From Ferruginibacter sp. (lineage in GTDB: Bacteria > Bacteroidota > Bacteroidia > Chitinophagales > Chitinophagaceae), in contig JAURKN010000009.1 in the NCBI GenBank assembly GCA_030831725.1, positions 1 to 18,483 of the forward strand: a stretch of DNA of 18,483 nucleotides, written 5' to 3'. The notes beneath the pieces are model-generated. The model was not told the origin of the DNA and did not search any database. It saw nothing but the letters and a program-made list of their open reading frames with translations. Both the position numbers and the translations under genes were made by a program. Shown here piece by piece: positions 6,967-14,869 of this stretch; within the stretch, counting starts at the first letter, position 1; every line of letters starts with the position of its first letter.

Positions 6967-7283
6967 ATTTTCCTTCAAATCGTTCGATACAACTCTTTCA
7001 AATTTACTCCGACCAGCACAAATTTCTTCTTTAAATGAAGCAGTTTAGTGAGCATCTTTAAATAATGAATGCAAGTTGGTCAGAAACCAACATGCGACAT
7101 TCTTCTCTAAGAAACATAATCCCAAATCATAAATCCCAAACGCCAAATCATAATCCCAAATCATAAACCTCAAATCATAAATCCCAAATCTCCAAACGTT
7201 CCTCTGAATTTTACCTGAAAAACCAAGCACTTGTTCGGATTAAAAAATTAATTTAGCTATTCCACTAAACCATCCGTTCATAA
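6967..7283. other. Intergenic region between tRNA-Arg and the MBOAT gene
   Basis: No protein gene is supported here. The stretch holds heptanucleotide array 2 (7118-7193) and an AT-rich leader before the MBOAT start. The nearest -7-like match for that gene is TAATTTAG at 7249-7256 with TTG at 7231-7233; one mismatch and a short spacer make it weak. The minus-strand open frame across the array is low-complexity translation of the repeat. Confidence 0.5.
7118..7193. repeat. Heptanucleotide repeat array 2 (11 units)
   Basis: Eleven units of the form AATCCCA, AATCATA, AACGCCA or AACCTCA follow each other in one 7-nt phase, apart from one unit at 7153-7158 that has lost a single A. AATCATA occurs four times. 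The array lies in the same orientation as array 1 and shares CCCAAATCATAAATC (7121-7135) and AAATCCCAAATC (7179-7190) with it. It ends with AAACG, close to the AACGACA unit that dominates array 1. Confidence 0.88.
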
Positions 7284-8723
7284 GTGCTGTTTAATTCTTT
7301 TGAATTTTTACTTTTTCTTCCGGTTGTTTTTCTGTTGTATTGGTTTGTATTCAACCGATCATTACGGCTGCAGAATGCTTTGATATTGACTGCAAGCTAT
7401 TTTTTTTATGGTTGGTGGAGCTGGAAATTCATGGGGCTGCTCATGCTCAGCACCTTGCTGGATTACATCTATGGCTTTTTTGTTTTTTCCAAAAACCGAA
7501 ATAAAGCCAAATTTTTTCTTTGGCTTAGCATCATCAATAACCTGGGTGTTCTTGCCGTCTTCAAATACTATAATTTCTTTGCCGAACAATTTCAACATGG
7601 TTTTGAAGCTATTGGATTGAACATCAACCCCGTTTTTCTCGATGTGGCATTGCCTGTGGGTATATCCTTCTATACTTTTCACGGCATGTCTTATGTGTTC
7701 GATATTTATCGCGGTCAACAAAAGCCGGTCAGGAATTTTGTCGATTATGCTGTATTTGTGAGTTTCTTTCCTTTATTGGTTGCCGGTCCGATTGAAAGAG
7801 CCAATCACCTCCTGCCTCAGGTTCAACAACCCAGATATTTCCGATACGAGCAGGCCTTAGACGGATGCAGGCTCATGCTCTGGGGCATGTTTAAAAAAGT
7901 GGTCATCGCCGACGGATTGGCTGAAACAGTAAACCATATTTTCAACAATTACCAACAACTTGACGGATTTACATTGTTCATAGGTGCCATCGCTTTCAGC
8001 TTTCAGATCTATGGAGATTTCAGCGGATACTCCGATATCGCTCTAGGTACCGCTAAATTGTTCGGTTTTGAACTTTTAAGCAATTTCAAATTTCCCTACT
8101 TTTCAAGAGACCTTGCCGAATTCTGGAGAAGATGGCATATTTCCCTTTCCTCATGGTTCAGAGACTATCTGTACATTCCGTTGGGTGGTTCAAAATCCGG
8201 ACTTTTCAAATCAATTCGAAATACTTTCATCATATTTCTTGTTAGTGGTTTTTGGCACGGAGCCAGCTGGAATTTTATCATCTGGGGACTTATTCATGCA
8301 TGCGGATTTTTGCCTCTGTTGATGCTACAAAAAAACAGAAAACATGTTACCGATATCGTTGCTCAAGACCGAAAATTTCCGAATGTAAAGGAATGGGTTC
8401 AAATGATAAGCACATTTTGCTTTGTCACTTTTGCATGGATATTTTTCAGGTCGGAGACCCTTCAGCAGGCATTCGGTTTCATCAGCCAAATGGTTGGTAG
8501 CACTTTGAAAAATCCCTCACAATTCTTACATCTTCACGGAGGAAAATCAGCTTTCATCTACATCATTCCGTTGGTGTTGACCGATTGGTATCTTCGAAGG
8601 GATGCAAGAAAACTCAAGATGACACAATTGACGTTTGTCAGATGGATTATCTATCTATTACTAATCTATCTGTGCATCGTGCATTTGAGCGCTGAACAGC
8701 AATTCATTTATTTTCAATTTTAA
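7284..8723 (+). CDS. MBOAT-family membrane-bound O-acyltransferase (AlgI/DltB-like)
   Basis: A 479-residue polytopic membrane protein of the MBOAT family, which moves acyl groups from a donor to extracytoplasmic glycans or other polymers. The N-terminus LFNSFEFLLFLPVVFLLYW is typical of AlgI-like members, so I accept the GTG at 7284 as start; TAA lies immediately upstream in frame and no ATG is available. Family landmarks: GISFYTFHGMSYVFDIYRG (126-144), GPIERANHLLPQ (168-179), GDFSGYSDIALG (244-255), FWRRWHISLSSWFRDYLYIP (280-299) and FWHGASWNFIIWG (323-335). H325 is the expected catalytic histidine; H285 is the second conserved one. Length is normal for the family. The next gene starts 1 nt after the stop, so the two are co-transcribed and probably work together, as in algI/algJ-type or dltB/dltD pairs. 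The substrate is not determinable here. Confidence 0.93.
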   Translation: MLFNSFEFLLFLPVVFLLYWFVFNRSLRLQNALILTASYFFYGWWSWKFMGLLMLSTLLDYIYGFFVFSKNRNKAKFFLWLSIINNLGVLAVFKYYNFFAEQFQHGFEAIGLNINPVFLDVALPVGISFYTFHGMSYVFDIYRGQQKPVRNFVDYAVFVSFFPLLVAGPIERANHLLPQVQQPRYFRYEQALDGCRLMLWGMFKKVVIADGLAETVNHIFNNYQQLDGFTLFIGAIAFSFQIYGDFSGYSDIALGTAKLFGFELLSNFKFPYFSRDLAEFWRRWHISLSSWFRDYLYIPLGGSKSGLFKSIRNTFIIFLVSGFWHGASWNFIIWGLIHACGFLPLLMLQKNRKHVTDIVAQDRKFPNVKEWVQMISTFCFVTFAWIFFRSETLQQAFGFISQMVGSTLKNPSQFLHLHGGKSAFIYIIPLVLTDWYLRRDARKLKMTQLTFVRWIIYLLLIYLCIVHLSAEQQFIYFQF

Positions 8724-8724
8724 A

Positions 8725-9630
8725 ATGAAATTATTCCTTACAAAATGCCTTTACCTTTTCATCATCATGCTGATGATCGATCCGTTGTTCTATCTTTTCA
8801 TATCATATCAGCAAAAACATATCTACGACAATCGTTTGCAGAATGCCATAGATGGAAAATGTAATTCGGATATTTTGATTCTTGGTTCTTCGAGGGCTGC
8901 ACGAAACATTATCGCAAAACAGATGGAAGACTCTTTACATAAAAAATGTTTCAATCTGTCGTATCCCGGATCCAATCTGGATTTTCATGTGTTCGTGTTG
9001 GAAACGTATCTGCAAAAAAATAAAAAACCCGAAACCATCCTGTTAACGATGGACGATAGTCTTTCTTTAAAACAAAACGAATCTTTGAATTTTAGAAATG
9101 ATGTATTGTATCCGCTGGCTCATCTGAAATATATAAATGACCGCATGGTAGAAAACAACGAGAATCCTTTCATTTCGAAGTACATGTATACATTCAGGGC
9201 AGAGAAAAGCATGTTCAAAATCACATCACAAGCCATCGCTTCGACTGACACCTTGTGGCCTTGCGGCTCAATGCCCATTGTATTCACCAAACCCGATTAT
9301 TCTTTTGCTTACAATCCCAATGACACATCTTATTCAACTGTAGGAGAACAACCCCAACTGGTTGAAAGTTTGAAACGAATCATTTCTATCTGCAAGAAAA
9401 ATAATATTCGACTGGTTTTTGTTTTTCCTCCTAATTTCAAAAACCATAATCCTTCTTTTGAAAAACGAATAAGAAACTTGGCAGGAACCGAAATACCATT
9501 CATGATTCACAATCAAAATGAAGGGCGTTATAAAGATTCTACCTATTATTACGATATGGGACACCTCACGCTCCGAGGAGCAAGGATTTTTACAAATGAA
9601 CTGGTCTCTTATCTAAGAACCTCTCATTAA
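8725..9630 (+). CDS. SGNH-hydrolase-like/DltD-like partner of the MBOAT acyltransferase
   Basis: A 301-residue protein with one N-terminal membrane anchor (residues about 8-28) and a periplasmic domain. Residues 51-61 (LILGSSRAARN) fit SGNH block I with S56 as the likely nucleophile, and YYDMGHLTLRGARIF (275-289) fits the C-terminal D-x-x-H block with D277 and H280. A central KNNIRLVFVFPPNF strand is typical of the fold. Such membrane-tethered SGNH proteins accompany MBOAT enzymes and pass or place the acyl group on a polymer, as proposed for AlgJ, AlgX and DltD. Start spacing of 1 nt after the MBOAT gene strongly suggests one operon and one pathway. I cannot tell an esterase from a transferase by eye. 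The gene ends convergent with the PNGase F-like gene, with a 39-nt gap and no obvious hairpin between them. Confidence 0.82.
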   Translation: MKLFLTKCLYLFIIMLMIDPLFYLFISYQQKHIYDNRLQNAIDGKCNSDILILGSSRAARNIIAKQMEDSLHKKCFNLSYPGSNLDFHVFVLETYLQKNKKPETILLTMDDSLSLKQNESLNFRNDVLYPLAHLKYINDRMVENNENPFISKYMYTFRAEKSMFKITSQAIASTDTLWPCGSMPIVFTKPDYSFAYNPNDTSYSTVGEQPQLVESLKRIISICKKNNIRLVFVFPPNFKNHNPSFEKRIRNLAGTEIPFMIHNQNEGRYKDSTYYYDMGHLTLRGARIFTNELVSYLRTSH

Positions 9631-9669
9631 AACTGACTATACCAAAATAGAATTAGGTTTAGACAAACA

Positions 9670-11040
9670 TCAATGTATCACCAGGAATTTCTTCTGATAT
9701 GATTTTCCTGCCTTCATCACCTGAACCACATAGATACCGTTTGAAAAAACTTGCGTGTTGATGGTCATACTTTGAGCAGGATTTTCTTTCTTATAAACCA
9801 ATTTTCCTGTCATATCCAAAATGCGAATGCTCTCAGCATTTTGACTTTCCACGGTGATGTATGAACTGGATGGATTGGGATATAAAATGAGGTCGGAGGA
9901 CACGACAGGCGGAACCACAGTCGTATCCACATATTCCGCCTGATCCAGCAAACCTTGCTTTTTCCCATGGAAATAAACCGACAAAGGGAAATTGCCTTCT
10001 CTGTTGGCAAATACAGCTGTTGGAACGGTAATCATAAACTTATGGTCGCCTGCTGCCACAGCACCCAAATCGATTCTGCGAATATCGATAACATCACCAG
10101 GGCACCAATTGCTGAATGACTGCCATTCCACATTCGACCTTGGATTTGCTCCGTAAATTCCATTCCCCTGCGTATTGTACACACGGAAAGGTTCACAAGT
10201 CTCTCTGCCGGGCTTATACAGATATTTCAAAACATCGTCATAAAAAACAAAATGGTTTCTTCTGTTGTACTCTTCTCCACCACTATTCGCTCCGTGGTTG
10301 GAAGTGATCAGAAAAAATGCGGCATCTGTAAGATCTGTCGGCACATTGAACTGAAAGGTTCTTGTGGTTTTTCCGACAGTGTCTGTGGCAGCGGCTTGAT
10401 AGTTATTGAAGTTTTTCTTGAATGAAAGCGGAATAAGCATGTTCTGATGCTGGGTTGGAATCGATGCGTTTGTGGTAAAACTGAGTGAGCCATAGAAAAC
10501 ATCTTTTCTGCCTGCACATCCTGCCACTTGTGTGTTTGCGGCATAAGGAACACCAAATACTTCGAGCTCGATCCAGATATCATAATTATTCAGGATGCTG
10601 CTGTCTTTCATCAGCAATGCGATGTTATGTATGGGAAAGCTGTACGGAACAGTTTTAGGTACTATGTTCTTGTTCATGAATGGTGTGATGAACCTACCCA
10701 GCTCCAGGCGCTTCACGTTCGCAGGTGTATAGCTCGGACTATCTTTAGGTACCAGCGCCATATTCACATTTCCTATGCGGTCATAATTATCGCAGGCGGC
10801 ACTGATCTTGACGTTCATGGTGAGGTTGGAGCCAATCGAAGCGAGTTCTGATGCCGTCAATTTTCGGGCGTATAAATCATTTCTGTGTCTGATCACTCCG
10901 GGCGGCGGCGGGGGTGAATCTACACGGGCCGCGTATCCATCAAAAAACAAAAGACTGTCGAAAACACGAATGGTTGTTTGTGATTTTCCAAACAGAAAAC
11001 CAAAACAGAGCATGGAGACTAAAATAATATGTTTCATCAA
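9670..11040 (-). CDS. Secreted PNGase F-like peptide-N-glycosidase with T9SS sorting domain
   Basis: A 456-residue exported protein. Residues 1-20 are a Sec signal peptide. The body resembles flavobacterial peptide:N-glycosidase F, which removes whole N-glycans from glycoproteins at the Asn-GlcNAc bond. CDNYDRIGNVNMAL then ELGRFITPFM (83-122) parallels CDEWDRYANV and EIGRFITPYW of PNGase F, placing D87 at the essential Asp60. WIELEVFG (156-163) puts E158 at Glu118. GGEEYNRRNHFVFYDD (254-269) puts E257 at Glu206. WCPGDVIDIRRIDL (about 316-329) matches the WCPG region of the second domain. Residues about 385-456 (LILYPNPSSSYITVES through KKFLVIH) form a T9SS type-A tail, absent from the classical enzyme, so this copy is exported by T9SS. 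A run of five prolines occurs at 43-47. Single gene on its strand. Alignments are from memory; activity is not proven. Confidence 0.85.
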   Translation of the reverse strand: MMKHIILVSMLCFGFLFGKSQTTIRVFDSLLFFDGYAARVDSPPPPPGVIRHRNDLYARKLTASELASIGSNLTMNVKISAACDNYDRIGNVNMALVPKDSPSYTPANVKRLELGRFITPFMNKNIVPKTVPYSFPIHNIALLMKDSSILNNYDIWIELEVFGVPYAANTQVAGCAGRKDVFYGSLSFTTNASIPTQHQNMLIPLSFKKNFNNYQAAATDTVGKTTRTFQFNVPTDLTDAAFFLITSNHGANSGGEEYNRRNHFVFYDDVLKYLYKPGRETCEPFRVYNTQGNGIYGANPRSNVEWQSFSNWCPGDVIDIRRIDLGAVAAGDHKFMITVPTAVFANREGNFPLSVYFHGKKQGLLDQAEYVDTTVVPPVVSSDLILYPNPSSSYITVESQNAESIRILDMTGKLVYKKENPAQSMTINTQVFSNGIYVVQVMKAGKSYQKKFLVIH

Positions 11041-11204
11041 TTCTATTTTTTCGGAATAAAAATAGGCATCAATCCATCAAAATGGTAAAAAAACAAAAAA
11101 ATAATGTCAAAGGATAAAAATGGGTAAGCGTTAGTTTTATTGAATATGCCGCAATCACAAGAAAAGCCAAACAAAAAATGTAAAATTGCAATACAAACCA
11201 CAAT

Positions 11205-12086
11205 ATGATTCTATATAACCCCAAAGACTGGTTCGTAGCCATCTTTCGTTTTCATAAATCAGACACATTTCGTGCGCTTTTGCCTTTGTTGATTTTCGTT
11301 GGATTGTATTCTTGGGGTGTCGTTCATCTGGAAAAAGATCTTTTGCATTGGACGGAAACCTCAAAGGTTAAAAACATAACGGTAATGCACACCCTCTTGG
11401 GTTTCGCGATTTCCATGTTGCTGGTCTTTCGGACAAATACCGCTTACGATCGCTGGTGGGAAGGCAGAAAATTATGGGGTTCGCTGGTAAACAACAGCAG
11501 GAACCTGGCACTGAAAATAAATGCCATCCTACCGAAGGAGGATCTGACATCAAGGGCTTTTTTCAGACAGGCGATTCCTTTGTTTGCTATTGTGCTCAGC
11601 AGACATCTGCTCAAAGAAACAACACAATTTCAACTCGATGAAAAACCACATCCGGATATGCCGGATTTGAACAAAGGTCACCATCTGCCCAATAAGGTGG
11701 CAGGGAGCATGTATACAAAGACTCAACAATTATACGCCCAGGGAACCATAACAGGAGAACAGCTTTTGTTCATTAATGCGGAACTACAGTCTTTTACGGA
11801 TGTCTGCGGGGCTTGTGAAAGAATCAAGAACACACCCATACCTTTCAGCTATAGCACGTTCATCAAAAAGTTCATTTTTATTTATGTGCTCACCATGCCT
11901 TTTGGCTTCGCTTTCACGCTTGGGCTTTATACCATACCGGTTACCACTTTTCTGTTTTATGTGCTCGCTAGTTTGGAGCTGATCGCGGAAGAAATTGAAG
12001 ATCCATTCGGAAACGATAGTAATGATTTACCGATGAGACGTATCGCAGAAAATATCAAAGGCAACATCCAGGAAATTCTACATTGA
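11205..12086 (+). CDS. Bestrophin-family (UPF0187) anion channel protein
   Basis: The 293-residue protein matches bacterial bestrophins, pentameric chloride/anion (or cation in some bacteria) channels of the inner membrane. Visible landmarks: N-terminal helix with DWFVAIFRFHKSDTFRALLP (residues about 8-27), first membrane segments (27-45), HTLLGFAISMLLVFRTNTAYDRWWEGRKLW (about 62-91, including the conserved RTNxAYDRWWEGR), a C-terminal membrane pair (about 222-262) and the acidic ASLELIAEEIEDPFG segment (about 256-270) followed by NDSNDLP, which corresponds to the Ca2+-clasp region in animal homologues. Length is typical. The ATG at 11205 is the first plausible start. The DUF2490 gene starts 34 nt downstream, so the two are probably one transcript. 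The ion and physiological role are unknown. Confidence 0.93.
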   Translation: MILYNPKDWFVAIFRFHKSDTFRALLPLLIFVGLYSWGVVHLEKDLLHWTETSKVKNITVMHTLLGFAISMLLVFRTNTAYDRWWEGRKLWGSLVNNSRNLALKINAILPKEDLTSRAFFRQAIPLFAIVLSRHLLKETTQFQLDEKPHPDMPDLNKGHHLPNKVAGSMYTKTQQLYAQGTITGEQLLFINAELQSFTDVCGACERIKNTPIPFSYSTFIKKFIFIYVLTMPFGFAFTLGLYTIPVTTFLFYVLASLELIAEEIEDPFGNDSNDLPMRRIAENIKGNIQEILH

Positions 12087-12120
12087 TCATAGAATATCTT
12101 CATTCTCACAAATCTATCAA

Positions 12121-12870
12121 ATGGACAGCTTTAGAAAAAAATCAATATTCATTTTGAAGCGACTGATTCCATTGCTTTTCATTTTTGGGAATGGTCCTGT
12201 TCATGCACAAACTTTCGATTTGGGCACATGGAATGTCATCAACCTGAAATACAATCAAAGCAAAAAAACAAGCTTTTTTGCAGAGGCGCAATTGCGTTCA
12301 CTTAAACTGTACGATCAGTTTCATTATTATGAATACAAAGCAGGTATCAATTACGGTCTGAGCAAATCTGTGAAGTTGACATTAGGTGCAGGTCATTATC
12401 AAACCTTTGATGAAGGCGGAAATTTCAAAACACCCAAAAAGAATGATGAATTCAGGATTTGGCCCCAAATCATCCTCTTGCAGCAAATCGGTTCGGCTAC
12501 GATCGAACAACGTTACCGAACAGAGATGCGCTGGACAATCAACGGGTATCGCAATCGCTTCCGATATAGATTAGGTGTTTCTTATCCATTTGGGAATGAT
12601 GACAAAGGATACAAACCTTTTCTGGTAAGCATCAGCAACGAATTGTTTTTTACCGACAGAGAACCTTATTTTGAAAGAAACAGGAGTCAAATTGCGTTGC
12701 AATACAAAACGTCCAAAACTTCTACCATCCAACTCGGATACCTGCATCAATTCGATTATAAAATCAATGATGAAACCGGACGTGATTTTTTTCTACTCGG
12801 ACTCTACCTTGAGATGAATAAAAGTAAAAAAACAAGTACAGTTTCTGATAACGAAATCAGAGACAATTGA
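12121..12870 (+). CDS. DUF2490-family outer-membrane beta-barrel protein
   Basis: A 249-residue exported protein. Residues 1-30 carry a basic N-region and hydrophobic core ending in HAQ, a good signal peptide. The mature part alternates short amphipathic strands (YNQSKKTSFFAEAQLRSL, GINYGLSKSVKLTLGAGHY, IEQRYRTEMRWTI, RFRYRLGVSYPF, LVSISNELFFT, SQIALQYKTSKTSTIQLGYLHQFDYKI, FFLLGLYLEM), as expected for an outer-membrane barrel; the last strand is followed by a polar tail. EQRYRTEMRW and YRNRFRYRLG are typical of DUF2490 proteins, which are common in Bacteroidota and uncharacterised. It sits 34 nt behind the bestrophin gene and probably shares its transcript, hinting at a linked envelope or ion-related role. 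Family assignment is by pattern; function is unknown. Confidence 0.8.
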   Translation: MDSFRKKSIFILKRLIPLLFIFGNGPVHAQTFDLGTWNVINLKYNQSKKTSFFAEAQLRSLKLYDQFHYYEYKAGINYGLSKSVKLTLGAGHYQTFDEGGNFKTPKKNDEFRIWPQIILLQQIGSATIEQRYRTEMRWTINGYRNRFRYRLGVSYPFGNDDKGYKPFLVSISNELFFTDREPYFERNRSQIALQYKTSKTSTIQLGYLHQFDYKINDETGRDFFLLGLYLEMNKSKKTSTVSDNEIRDN

Positions 12871-12885
12871 TGTGTCGAAGAATTA

Positions 12886-13515
12886 TTATTTATGGATGAA
12901 TAAAGTATCCGCATCGCGTCTTACTTTCTTCATATTCACTAACCAGTCTTTTTCAGCATCACGATATCCTAAAGTAAGCAAGGCGACACTTTTAAGTCCC
13001 ATTGCATGGAGCCCAAGAACTTCGTCCAATGCGGCGGGATTGAATCCTTCCATTGGCGTGGAGTCTACTTGCTCACTGGCTGCGGCTGCGATTCCGATGC
13101 CTAAAGCCAGATAAACCTGTTTTGTAGCCCATTGAAAATTTTGCTCAGGACTATTGTTTTGAATGATGCTCAAGAGATAGTTTTTAAAATCAATCATCAT
13201 CGCTTCGTCGATTCCACGTGTTTTAGCTGTTCTGCTGATGAATTCATCAACCTGTTCATTTGAGATGTTATCCCAAGCAGCAAATACGAGCAAATGCGAA
13301 CAATCTGTTATTTGAGATTGATTGTTGGCAGCAGGAAGAATTTTTTGTTTCCACTCGGGATCAGAAACCACCAAAATGGTATATGGCTGCAGGCCCATGG
13401 AACTTGGCGCCAATTGTATTGCATGCAGGATAGATTTTATTTTTTCATCGGACACATGTTGTCCGTTCATTTTTTTTGTGGCATATCTCCATTCAAGGGA
13501 TTGTATGAGATTCAT
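12886..13515 (-). CDS. NfsB-like FMN-dependent NAD(P)H nitroreductase
   Basis: I place the start at the ATG at 13515, giving 209 residues beginning MNLIQSLEWRYATKKMNGQ. The open frame reaches back to 13560, but the extra 15 residues are not family-like, and a perfect -7 promoter match (13548-13555) lies inside that extension. Nitroreductase landmarks: RYATKKMNG (FMN phosphate-binding start), LAPSSMGLQPYTILVV (about residues 36-51), the dimer helices with QVYLALGIGIAAAASE and DSTPMEGFNPAALDEVLGL (about 150-168, as in NfsB), then SVALLTLGYRDAEKDW and a C-terminal KVRRDADTLF. The family reduces quinones, nitroaromatics and flavin-like substrates using NAD(P)H; the natural substrate here is unknown. 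It converges with the DUF2490 gene at a gap of 15 nt, and lies on the same strand as dnaN but after dnaN's terminator. Confidence 0.92.
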   Translation of the reverse strand: MNLIQSLEWRYATKKMNGQHVSDEKIKSILHAIQLAPSSMGLQPYTILVVSDPEWKQKILPAANNQSQITDCSHLLVFAAWDNISNEQVDEFISRTAKTRGIDEAMMIDFKNYLLSIIQNNSPEQNFQWATKQVYLALGIGIAAAASEQVDSTPMEGFNPAALDEVLGLHAMGLKSVALLTLGYRDAEKDWLVNMKKVRRDADTLFIHK

Positions 13516-13547
13516 TTTATAAAGTTTTAATGAGAATGAATGAAGAA

Positions 13548-13582
13548 CAAAATTAGTCACTGAATGTTCAGCTTTTCATCAA
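13548..13582 (-). promoter_or_regulatory. Candidate promoter of the nitroreductase gene
   Basis: Reading the minus strand, TTG at 13582-13580 and TAATTTTG at 13555-13548 match the -33 and -7 elements of Bacteroidota promoters; the 24-nt spacer is slightly long. It predicts a leader of about 26 nt before the ATG at 13515 and argues against the longer open frame. Confidence 0.5.
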
Positions 13583-13591
13583 GTATAACTT

Positions 13592-13607
13592 AGGTAATCA
13601 GTTACCT
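13592..13607. promoter_or_regulatory. Inverted repeat upstream of the nitroreductase promoter (candidate operator)
   Basis: AGGTAA, a TCAG spacer and TTACCT form a perfect 6+6 inverted repeat about 10 bp upstream of the candidate -33 element. On the minus strand a further GTAAC lies 11 nt upstream of the GTAAC in the repeat. The position and symmetry suit a dimeric regulator. No regulator gene is adjacent in the window. Confidence 0.35.
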
Positions 13608-13663
13608 GCATGTTACTCATCATATCAGTTCCTTCAAATTTGTTTTTCTAAATAATATCCAAT

Positions 13664-13702
13664 AAAAAACCACAGAACGGAATCAAAAGCCATTCTGTGG
13701 TT
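13664..13702 (-). terminator. Rho-independent terminator of dnaN
   Basis: On the minus strand a 13-bp stem (AACCACAGAATGG with its partner, one mismatch) with a 9-nt loop is followed by six Ts (plus-strand As at 13664-13669). It starts about 33 nt after the dnaN stop codon. Confidence 0.88.
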
Positions 13703-13735
13703 CAGTATGATTTGTGTGTATTAATAAGAGACAGA

Positions 13736-14851
13736 TCAATTGTTGAGCATCAAAGGCATCACCAGCATCAGCAACTCTTCATCATCACCTTGCTCAGTTG
13801 GTTTGATGAGACCCGCCTTGGTGGAGGTGCTCAACTCAAGGTTCACATCGCTGGTGTCGGCACCATTCAGCATCTCAATCAGGAATTTGGCATTGAACGC
13901 AATTTGCAGATTCTCGCCATCATACTGACAAGACATTCTTTCGTTTCCTTCATTGCTGAAATCAACATCTTGTCCGATCAAATGAAGTTCGTTGCCGGTA
14001 ATGTTCAGCGCGATCTGGTTGGTGCTTTTGTTGCTGAATACGCTAACCCTTCTCAACGCATTTTGGAAATCACTCTTGTTGACTGTCATACGATAAGGGT
14101 TATCCGAAGGTATCACCACTTTGTAATCAGGGAAACGGGCGTCAATCAAACGACAAACCAGTTCTGTACCACCATGCTTTACAAAAAGATGACTGCCATT
14201 GTAAGAGATATTCAGCACATCTTCATTATCAGGCAAAGCCCCTTTCAGGAGATTCAACGGCTTTTTAGGTACGATGAAAGATTCTTTTTTAGGACATTTC
14301 ACATCTTTGCGGGTATATCTCACCAGGCGATGGGCGTCGGTGGCCACAAAAGTGATTCCTTTGGTATCCAATTCAAAAAACACCCCGGTCATTGCAGGAC
14401 GTAAATCGTCGCTGCTTACTGCGAAAATGGTTTTGTTGATGCCGGTAACCAAAGCAGAAGAACTCATTTCAAAACTGTTCGCATCATCAGCGTGTGGTTC
14501 TCTTGGGAAATTGTCCGGATTTTCTCCCATGACCTTGTATTTTCCATTGTCGCTGGTGATTTCAATTCCGAAGTTTTTATCGATATTGAAAGTAAGCGGT
14601 TGCTCTGGGATATTTTTCAATGAATCCATCAGGATTTTAGCAGGAATACAAACCCTACCACTGTCTTTCGCTTCGATTTGCAAGTGGACTTTCATCACGG
14701 TCTCCAGGTCTGTTGCGACAACCGTGAGCTTATTTTTGTCGATTTCAAATAGAAAATCTTCAAGAATGGGAAGAACCGTATTGGTATTGATGACGCCGCT
14801 GATCTGTTGCAGTTGCTTCAGCAGAATGGATGATGAAACAATAAACTTCAT
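13736..14851 (-). CDS. dnaN: DNA polymerase III beta subunit (sliding clamp)
   Basis: I place the start at the ATG at 14851 (371 residues, MKFIVSSSILLKQLQQISGV), the normal N-terminus and length of the family; the open frame reaches 14926 but those 25 residues are not clamp-like, and the candidate promoter lies inside them. DnaN forms a ring-shaped homodimer around DNA and tethers polymerase III and repair proteins. Visible landmarks: NTNTVLPILEDFLFEI (about 23-38), TDLETVMKV (about 47-55), the second-domain DDLRPAMTGVFFEL followed by FVATDAHRLVRY (about 147-178; the ATDxHRLxR signature) and the C-terminal LVMPLMLNN, where the usual (V/M)MPMRL-type end is changed to a Bacteroidota-like form. 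It is divergent from recX with only 40 bp between start codons and has its own terminator. Not beside dnaA in this window. Confidence 0.97.
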   Translation of the reverse strand: MKFIVSSSILLKQLQQISGVINTNTVLPILEDFLFEIDKNKLTVVATDLETVMKVHLQIEAKDSGRVCIPAKILMDSLKNIPEQPLTFNIDKNFGIEITSDNGKYKVMGENPDNFPREPHADDANSFEMSSSALVTGINKTIFAVSSDDLRPAMTGVFFELDTKGITFVATDAHRLVRYTRKDVKCPKKESFIVPKKPLNLLKGALPDNEDVLNISYNGSHLFVKHGGTELVCRLIDARFPDYKVVIPSDNPYRMTVNKSDFQNALRRVSVFSNKSTNQIALNITGNELHLIGQDVDFSNEGNERMSCQYDGENLQIAFNAKFLIEMLNGADTSDVNLELSTSTKAGLIKPTEQGDDEELLMLVMPLMLNN

Positions 14852-14869
14852 ATGTAAAATGATTTCGGC

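Noticed and set aside
13516..13560. 15-residue N-terminal extension of the nitroreductase
   Set aside because: A perfect -7 promoter element lies inside it, and the family N-terminus begins at the ATG at 13515.
13697..14404. Plus-strand 235-codon frame
   Set aside because: It is a shadow of dnaN in another frame and starts inside the dnaN terminator.
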